The translations under genes and the position numbers were made by a program. Positions 59,174 to 64,000 of a stretch of 64,000 nt of DNA are shown here, in pieces. Under the pieces are notes generated by a model. That model was given only the letters and a program-made list of their open reading frames with translations, did no database searches and had not been told where the DNA came from. Numbering within the stretch: the first letter of the stretch is position 1; the number at the start of each line of letters is the position of its first letter. Origin of the DNA: CAIVAT01 sp964455285. GTDB taxonomy: Bacteria > Bacteroidota > Bacteroidia > Bacteroidales > FEN-979. The stretch is from assembly GCA_964455285.1 (NCBI GenBank), contig CAYVVG010000002.1:62001-126000 (forward strand), written 5' to 3'.

Positions 59174-59749
59174 ATGAGAGAATTATTCCGGTTCCTTATC
59201 CCCCCCGACCAGTGGCGTTCGGCGGTAGCCGTTCTGCTGGGGGTTTTTGCCGGCCTCGGCCTGTTCGTGCTCTACATTTCCAAAGCCCCATCGTATTTGT
59301 CGGACAATCCCGAAACATGCATCAACTGCCATGTGATGAACACGCAGTACAACGACTGGGCCCACAGTTCGCACCGGCGGGTGGCCACCTGCAACGACTG
59401 CCATGTACCGCACGACAATGTCTTTCACAAATACTTTTTCAAGGCACAGGACGGGTTGCGACACGCCACCATTTTCACCCTGCGGAACGAACCCCAGGTG
59501 ATCCTGATCCGGGAAGCGGGCAGAAAAGCGGTGCAGTCGAACTGCATCCGGTGCCATGAGCATACGGTGGGATCCGGTTACCTGGGAAGCGTTCTTCCCG
59601 GCTACCATAACCGGCTGAAGGATCGCAGGTGCGGCGATTGTCACCGCGAGACCCCGCACAGCCGGGTCAACGGGCTGTTCACCGCCCCGAATGCCCTGGT
59701 GAAGACAAGACTGGAAAGCCGGACGGAGCGGGAGGAGGAAGAAGAATAA
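59174..59749 (+). CDS. nrfH: Cytochrome c nitrite reductase small subunit NrfH
   Basis: A 191-residue NapC/NirT-family tetrahaem quinol dehydrogenase. N-terminal helix about 16-37 (AVAVLLGVFAGLGLFVLYI); four haem sites CINCH, CNDCH, CIRCH and CGDCH. It takes electrons from menaquinol and passes them to NrfA. The stop codon TAA is the first part of the 7-base-period repeat that fills the gap before nrfA, so the normal C-terminus may have been shortened or extended by that element. Confidence 0.95.
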   Translation: MRELFRFLIPPDQWRSAVAVLLGVFAGLGLFVLYISKAPSYLSDNPETCINCHVMNTQYNDWAHSSHRRVATCNDCHVPHDNVFHKYFFKAQDGLRHATIFTLRNEPQVILIREAGRKAVQSNCIRCHEHTVGSGYLGSVLPGYHNRLKDRRCGDCHRETPHSRVNGLFTAPNALVKTRLESRTEREEEEE

Positions 59750-59828
59750 CGAATATCGAACACCGAATGTCGAATTCATCATTATATTTCGCTATTTCGC
59801 TACCTCGCTATTTCACTATTTCACTGCC
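59744..59828. repeat. Short-period repeat element between nrfH and nrfA
   Basis: The element starts with GAATAACGAAT, the same 11-mer as at 39533, and four consecutive 7-base units of the form CGAANNN follow (59750-59777). It then changes to five 8-base units of the form CGCTATTT (about 59788-59827) with small changes. The first bases form the nrfH stop codon. Confidence 0.65.
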
Positions 59829-59863
59829 TGATTAACCACCGATAACATTCAAAAAGCAAGCAT

Positions 59864-61390
59864 ATGTCAGTCAACAACAAACGTGCGCCGTGGATCAACT
59901 GGGCACTCTTTTTCGGGACGCTTGTCATCGTTTTCTTCCTCGGCCTGCTGGCCTCCTCCATCATCGAACGGAAAGCCGAAGCGGAATATGTATATAAGCC
60001 AAAGGTAAACCTCGACGAATATGAGCCCCGCAACGAGCTGTGGGGGGAGAACTTCCCGCGGGAATACCAGAGTTACCTGAAAACGTCGGATACTAGTTTC
60101 AGAAGCAAATTCAACGGCAATGCCCTTGAAGACGCCCTGGAACGGGATCCGCGGATGGTCGTGCTCTGGGCGGGGTATGCTTTCTCAAAGGACTATTCCA
60201 CCCCCCGCGGTCACTTTTATGCGATCGCCGACGTGCGGAACACCCTCCGGACCGGCACCCCGAAAGGCCCGGATGACGGTCCCCAGCCGGCCACCTGCTG
60301 GACCTGCAAGAGCCCTGATGTGCCCAGGCTGATGGAGAAGATGGGGGCGAAAGACTTCTACAAAGGCAAATGGGCGGCCAAAGGGCATGAGGTGGTCAAT
60401 TTCATCGGGTGTGCCGACTGCCACGACCCGAAGACGATGGACCTGCGGATCACCCGTCCGGCCCTGGTAGAAGCTTTCCAGACCATGGGCAGGGATATTT
60501 CGAAGGCCACCCACCAGGAGATGCGGTCGCTGGTGTGCGCCCAGTGCCATGTGGAGTATTATTTCGACAAGAAAAGGCCCGATGCTCCGGAAATCGCCTA
60601 TCTCACCTTTCCCTGGAAAAAGGGGTTCAGCGCCGACAGCATGCTGAGTTATTACAACGGCTATGGGTTTACCGATTTCACGCATCAGATCAGCAAAGCC
60701 CCCATCCTGAAAGCGCAACATCCCGATTACGAACTGTACCTCACCGGGATCCATGCCGACCGGGGGATAGCCTGTGCCGATTGCCACATGCCCTATGTCA
60801 AGGAGGGCGGGCAAAAGTTCACCAGCCACAAGATCACCAGTCCGCTCGAAAACATTTCCGGTACCTGCCAGGTATGCCACCGCGAAAGCGAAGAGTCGCT
60901 GCGGAAGAACGTGTACGATCGCCAGGAGAAGGTGAAGCAGATCCGCGACCGGGCGGAAATCGAACTGGTGCATGCCCATGTCGAGGCCAAAGCTGCCTGG
61001 GATGCGGGCGCATCGGAACCGGAAATGGCGCCGGTGATGCAGCACATCCGCAACGGCCAGTGGTATTGGGATTATTCGGCCGCCAGCCACGGCGCCGCCT
61101 TCCATGCGCCCATCGAAGTTGCGCGCATCATCGGCAACTCCATCAGCGAGGCCAAGGAAGCCAGGATCCTGCTGGCCCGCATCCTTGCCAAACTGGGGAA
61201 AAACCAGGAAGTTCCCTACCCGGATATCACTACCAAAGACAAGGCCCAGCAGTATATCGGGCTGGAAATGGCAAAGCTGAAGGCTGAAAAAGAAGAGTGG
61301 ATCAAGACCATACTTCCCGGCTGGGACAAGCAGGCAAAAACCCGCCAGGAGGCCTGGCCCGTGCAGAAAGAAGGAAAGGAAAAAGATTGA
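59864..61390 (+). CDS. nrfA: Ammonia-forming cytochrome c nitrite reductase NrfA
   Basis: A 508-residue pentahaem enzyme that reduces nitrite to ammonium with six electrons in the periplasm. N-terminal helix about 10-30. The catalytic haem is bound by CWTCK (about residue 145), with Lys as distal ligand. The four other haem sites are CADCH, CAQCH, CADCH and CQVCH. The HMPY and QSHGAAFH-type His segments match haem ligands. It pairs with nrfH 114 bases upstream across the repeat element. Confidence 0.97.
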   Translation: MSVNNKRAPWINWALFFGTLVIVFFLGLLASSIIERKAEAEYVYKPKVNLDEYEPRNELWGENFPREYQSYLKTSDTSFRSKFNGNALEDALERDPRMVVLWAGYAFSKDYSTPRGHFYAIADVRNTLRTGTPKGPDDGPQPATCWTCKSPDVPRLMEKMGAKDFYKGKWAAKGHEVVNFIGCADCHDPKTMDLRITRPALVEAFQTMGRDISKATHQEMRSLVCAQCHVEYYFDKKRPDAPEIAYLTFPWKKGFSADSMLSYYNGYGFTDFTHQISKAPILKAQHPDYELYLTGIHADRGIACADCHMPYVKEGGQKFTSHKITSPLENISGTCQVCHRESEESLRKNVYDRQEKVKQIRDRAEIELVHAHVEAKAAWDAGASEPEMAPVMQHIRNGQWYWDYSAASHGAAFHAPIEVARIIGNSISEAKEARILLARILAKLGKNQEVPYPDITTKDKAQQYIGLEMAKLKAEKEEWIKTILPGWDKQAKTRQEAWPVQKEGKEKD

Positions 61391-61392
61391 TC

Positions 61393-61710
61393 ATGAAAGA
61401 GATACAGGCCATCTCCCTCTCCGATGCCCCCCGCGTACCCTTCAAATTCGACGGGCGGATCCTGCACACCTCCGGCCGGTACGAGCTGGTGCACCTGACC
61501 CTGCAGCCCGGCGAGGAGATGGAAATGCACACACAGCCAATGGATGTCGTTTTCTTTGTTGCGGAAGGCAGCGGGACCCTCCGGGCCGGCGGGGAGATCA
61601 TGCAGATAGAGGAAAATACCGCCGTTTCCGTGGCAAAAAGGGTGATGCGGGCGTGGTCGAACGAAGGCGTCGGACCCGTACGAATATTGGTGAACAAGAT
61701 TCTTGAATAA
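61393..61710 (+). CDS. Small cupin protein
   Basis: A 105-residue single-domain cupin. Metal-binding-type motif G-(x)n-H with the E/H pattern: LQPGEEMEMHTQPMDVVFFVAEGSG (about 40-64) and a second half NTAVSVAKRVMRAWSNEG. It starts 2 bases after the nrfA stop (ATG 61393), so it is cotranscribed with nrfHA and may be a sensor or small-molecule binding protein in nitrite respiration; no enzymatic assignment. Confidence 0.78.
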   Translation: MKEIQAISLSDAPRVPFKFDGRILHTSGRYELVHLTLQPGEEMEMHTQPMDVVFFVAEGSGTLRAGGEIMQIEENTAVSVAKRVMRAWSNEGVGPVRILVNKILE

Positions 61711-61728
61711 CTCAATCCGACATCGTCA

Positions 61729-62652
61729 ATGGAGATTCTGACCCCCAACCACTGGACCGACTACGAGCTGATCGACAGCGGCGGTCAGGAGAAACTGGAA
61801 CGTTTCGGAAAATACGTATTGGTGCGGCCGGAACCCCAGGCTGTGTGGATGAAAGCAATGCCGGAAACGGAATGGGGGAAGATGGCCCACGCCCGTTACG
61901 AGCGCTTAAAAGGCGGGAAGGCCGCCGGGGGAGAGGGGGAGCGGGGTACCTGGACGAGGAAGCCCTCCATGCCCGACCAGTGGACCATCGGGTACCGGTA
62001 CAAAACACTGGATATCAAATTCCGGCTGGGACTTACCGCCTTCGGCCACATCGGGGTGTTCCCGGAGCAGGCGGTAAATTGGGAATACATCTACGATGTG
62101 CTGAGGAAAGACTCACCCCCCGACCCCCTCTCCCCGGGGAGAGGGGGAGCGTTACGCGTGCTGAACCTCTTCGCCTACACCGGCGGATCGTCGCTGGCGG
62201 CGCGGGCGGCGGGGGCCGACGTGGTGCACGTCGATTCGGTGAAGCCGGTGATCACCTGGGCGCGGGAGATGATGGAAGCCAGCGGACTTGATAACATCCG
62301 GTGGGTGGTGGAGGATGCCATGAATTTCGTGCGCCGCGAGGTGAAGCGGGGAAACCACTACGCCGGCATCATCCTCGACCCGCCGGCATACGGCCGCGGA
62401 CCGGATGGGGAGAAGTGGCTCCTCGGCGACTCGATCGACGAGCTGGTCGCCCTCTGCCACCGGCTACTCGATCCCGGTCACGGGTTCATGGTGCTGAGCC
62501 TTTACTCGATGGGCTATTCGGCACTGATCGCCGAAAACCTGGTGAAAAGCCGTTTCGGCGGGATCGAAAAAACAGAGTCAGGCGAGGTGTTCATCCCCGA
62601 CCGTGCCGGCCGGAAGCTGCCGCTGGGGACGTTTCTGCGTTTCGCCAGGTAA
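61729..62652 (+). CDS. RlmI-like class I SAM methyltransferase with repeat insertions
   Basis: A 307-residue methyltransferase. The SAM-binding part has RVLNLFAYTGGSSLAARAAGA (about 142-162), VHVDSVKPVI, and the catalytic-type IILDPPAYGRGPDG (about 215-228), as in RlmI/RlmK-like RNA methyltransferases. Two low-complexity Gly/Pro/Arg stretches (about residues 64-75 and 128-140) come from a GC-rich palindromic element that stays in frame; they lie in loops before the SAM domain. It probably methylates rRNA; the site is unknown. Confidence 0.85.
   Translation: MEILTPNHWTDYELIDSGGQEKLERFGKYVLVRPEPQAVWMKAMPETEWGKMAHARYERLKGGKAAGGEGERGTWTRKPSMPDQWTIGYRYKTLDIKFRLGLTAFGHIGVFPEQAVNWEYIYDVLRKDSPPDPLSPGRGGALRVLNLFAYTGGSSLAARAAGADVVHVDSVKPVITWAREMMEASGLDNIRWVVEDAMNFVRREVKRGNHYAGIILDPPAYGRGPDGEKWLLGDSIDELVALCHRLLDPGHGFMVLSLYSMGYSALIAENLVKSRFGGIEKTESGEVFIPDRAGRKLPLGTFLRFAR
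61927..61943. repeat. Partial copy of the GC-rich palindromic element in the methyltransferase gene
   Basis: GGGGAGAGGGGGAGCG here is identical to the right half of the palindrome at 62124-62151. It is a half-element embedded in frame (GGEGERG). Confidence 0.55.
62111..62151. repeat. GC-rich palindromic element inside the methyltransferase gene
   Basis: CCCCCTCTCCCC followed directly by its reverse complement makes a perfect 24-bp palindrome (62124-62147), preceded by CTCACCCCCCGA. The whole 37-base block recurs with one difference in hemW (63578-63616). Here it is translated as SPPDPLSPGRGG. Confidence 0.85.
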
Positions 62653-62712
62653 TACCCTCCCCGGCCTGCGGCCACCCCTCCCTGCCAGCAGGGAGGGGCA
62701 GGGGTGGGTAAC
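62653..62712. repeat. GC-rich double hairpin between converging genes
   Basis: CCCCTCCCTGC (62675-62685) pairs perfectly with GCAGGGAGGGG (62688-62698) across a 2-base loop, and outer arms TACCC-CCCC / GGGG-GGGTA pair with one mismatch. It lies exactly between the methyltransferase and hemW stops and may serve as terminator; its composition relates it to the neighbouring palindromic elements. Confidence 0.6.
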
Positions 62713-62717
62713 GATAT

Positions 62718-63845
62718 TCAAACGAACAGATCCGCCGCGATCGCGTCGGCGAAAAGCTTCCCTTCCTCCGTCAGGTACCACACCCCCGACTCCTCCCGCA
62801 TCATCCCCCTTTCCACCCACTTCCGGGCACTGTTCATAAACAAATCGTACATCGCAGATCGTAGATCGTAAATCACCCTTCCATCGCACCCCCACATCGT
62901 TCGCAGCGAGGTCATGATATACTCATTGATACGCATTTCGGGCGTGAGAAGTTCTTCGTCCCAGACCGGCACGCCGCGCTCCATGCCTTCGATGTACTTC
63001 GAGAGGTTCGACACGTTCCAGCGCCGGGAGCGGCCGTCGTAACTGTGGGCCGACGGACCGAGCCCGAGGTACTTCTTACCCTGCCAGTAAGCTGTGTTGT
63101 GCCTTGATTCCCGCCCGGGCAGGCAGAAGTTGGAGATCTCGTAATGCAGGTAACCGCCATCGCGCATAACCGCCGTCAGGATCCGGAACTGGTTGGCCTG
63201 GAGCCCGTCGTCGACCGGTGCGGCGCGACCCTTTCCCGTCAGCCAGGCGAGCGGCGTGCCCTCCTCGACCGTAAGCGCGTAGGCCGAGATATGCGGAACC
63301 CTCAACGATAATGCGGTATTCAGATTCCTTCGCCAGGTCTCGTCAGCCGAACCCGGGATCCCGTAGATCAGGTCGATGCTGATGTTGTCGTATCCGGCCT
63401 CCTGCAGTCGCCGCACAGCCTGTACCGACTGCTCCGCCGGATGCTCTCTTCCCAGGAACTTCAGTTCCCGGTCGTCGAACGACTGCACCCCCAGGCTGAA
63501 ACGGTTGAATGCGGTATCCTTCAGCTCCGCGACGAACTCCGGCGTGACGTCTTCCGGGTTGATCTCCAGGGAGATCTCCCCCTCTCCCCGGGGAGAGGGG
63601 GTTGGGGGGTGAGGCACCAGGGAAAGAATTTCGTTGAGGACCGTCGCTGAAAAGACCGACGGCGTGCCCCCGCCGAAATAGATGGTTTCGACCGGGTCGC
63701 CACCCAGGTATTGGCGGGTCTGTATGATTTCCTTTTTAAGGGCCGAAAGAAACGCATCCCTGCTTTTTGCCGACGCCAGCGAGAAGAAGTTGCAGTACGG
63801 GCATTTCCGGCGGCAGAAAGGGATGTGGATGTAAATTCCGGCCAA
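62718..63845 (-). CDS. hemW: HemW-type radical SAM haem chaperone
   Basis: A 375-residue radical SAM protein (older name: oxygen-independent coproporphyrinogen oxidase-like). The cluster motif CRRKCPYCNF (residues about 11-20) has an extra Cys, as in HemW. FGGGTPSVF, RFSLGVQSFDD and SIDLIYGIPG follow, with a C-terminal HemW domain. The only usable start is TTG 63845. Residues about 81-90 (PHPPTPSPRGEGE) are encoded by the GC-rich palindromic element, and a 28-base 7-base-period repeat lies near the C-terminus. The upstream histidine kinase ends 2 bases before. Confidence 0.92.
   Translation of the reverse strand: MAGIYIHIPFCRRKCPYCNFFSLASAKSRDAFLSALKKEIIQTRQYLGGDPVETIYFGGGTPSVFSATVLNEILSLVPHPPTPSPRGEGEISLEINPEDVTPEFVAELKDTAFNRFSLGVQSFDDRELKFLGREHPAEQSVQAVRRLQEAGYDNISIDLIYGIPGSADETWRRNLNTALSLRVPHISAYALTVEEGTPLAWLTGKGRAAPVDDGLQANQFRILTAVMRDGGYLHYEISNFCLPGRESRHNTAYWQGKKYLGLGPSAHSYDGRSRRWNVSNLSKYIEGMERGVPVWDEELLTPEMRINEYIMTSLRTMWGCDGRVIYDLRSAMYDLFMNSARKWVERGMMREESGVWYLTEEGKLFADAIAADLFV
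62845..62872. repeat. Four 7-base repeat units inside hemW
   Basis: TCGTACA, TCGCAGA, TCGTAGA and TCGTAAA follow one another without gaps. They are read in hemW as part of YDLRSAMYDLF. The period is the same as that of the intergenic CGAANNN elements, but the unit sequence differs. Confidence 0.6.
63578..63616. repeat. GC-rich palindromic element inside hemW
   Basis: The same 24-bp perfect palindrome as in the methyltransferase gene (63578-63601), followed on the + strand by TTGGGGGGTGAG, the complement of the left flank of that copy. Here the element is read in another frame as PHPPTPSPRGEG. Confidence 0.85.
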
Positions 63846-63847
63846 GG

Positions 63848-64000
63848 CTATTTCTTCAGGATGATGCGGAAGGTGGTGCCTTTGTTCAGCACCGACGACT
63901 TCACGTAGATCTTGCCGGCATGGTAGTTCTCGATGATCCGTTTGGTGAGCGTCAGCCCGAGCCCCCAGCCGCGCTTTTTGCTGGTGTACCCCGGCCGGAA
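63848..64000 (-). CDS. Histidine kinase, C-terminal end only
   Basis: The last 50 codons of a gene entering from the right edge. The visible residues KKRGWGLGLTLTKRIIENY are the G2-box and following helix of a GHKL histidine kinase ATPase domain. The end KGTTFRIILKK is the usual last strand. The stop lies 2 bases before the hemW start, so the two genes are cotranscribed. The sensor and H-box are outside the window. Confidence 0.88.
   Translation of the reverse strand, partial: FRPGYTSKKRGWGLGLTLTKRIIENYHAGKIYVKSSVLNKGTTFRIILKK

Noticed and set aside
62111..62151. Frameshift or pseudogene in the methyltransferase
   Set aside because: The reading frame stays open and all catalytic motifs are present after the element, so the gene is annotated as intact.

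Overview
The window looks like a chromosomal segment of a Bacteroidota bacterium, most likely an anaerobic or facultative member outside the well-known gut genera. This is inferred from several independent signs: a C-terminal type IX secretion sorting domain (40794-43778), a GldH-like lipoprotein, a DUF4175 protein, a DUF5777 outer-membrane barrel, an Asp-variant YbeY, tRNA genes without an encoded CCA end, and repeated TAnnTTTG promoter elements upstream of genes. The DNA is fairly GC-rich by eye, with a marked AT-rich gap at 46.8-47.26 kb.

Layout. (1) 1-6.45 kb: an electron-transfer module: outer-membrane barrel (5' end cut), monohaem cytochrome c, seven-haem cytochrome, four-helix cytochrome b, Tat-exported multi-cluster Fe-S protein, NrfD quinone protein and an anchored Ig-like protein. 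(2) 6.47-11 kb: stand-alone riboflavin kinase, GldH-like lipoprotein, very large NtrY-like sensor kinase. (3) 11.1-15 kb: methyltransferase, mnmG flanked by two perfect 16-bp parS sites, ybeY and a HATPase protein. (4) 15-26.5 kb: DUF4175 protein, gltX, tRNA-Gln, glnS, folB, tRNA-Cys, mreBCD and purH. (5) 26.6-33.3 kb: ABC permease, ferritin-like protein, uridine kinase and a complete sodium-pumping methylmalonyl-CoA decarboxylase operon with the epimerase. (6) 33.4-39.5 kb: TetR-controlled efflux operon (TolC, HlyD, two ABC-2 permeases, no ATPase) ending in a CYTH protein. (7) 39.6-46.8 kb: tRNA-Ala, thpR, a secreted T9SS protein, an ECF sigma factor with a small membrane partner, lutB and rpiB. 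(8) 46.8-57.1 kb: AT-rich gap with a perfect DnaA box, then nadA, a MORN-repeat protein, an rRNA pseudouridine synthase, a receiver-PAS protein, a membrane TPR protein and two DUF3857/transglutaminase-like proteins. (9) 57.1-64 kb: dnaG, nrfHA, a cupin protein, an RlmI-like methyltransferase, hemW and the 3' end of a histidine kinase gene.

Taken together, the genes suggest respiration with nitrite (NrfHA) and possibly another acceptor or donor through the seven-haem/NrfD module. Succinate-to-propionate fermentation would be coupled to a sodium gradient by the Mmd complex. The parS pair argues that the segment lies in the origin-proximal part of the chromosome.

The least ordinary sequence features are the electron-transfer module at the left end and several palindromic or short-period repeat elements. 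Some of these repeats have entered coding sequence (RlmI-like methyltransferase, hemW) or supply stop codons (CYTH gene, nrfH). I saw no CRISPR array, insertion sequence, prophage or rRNA gene.
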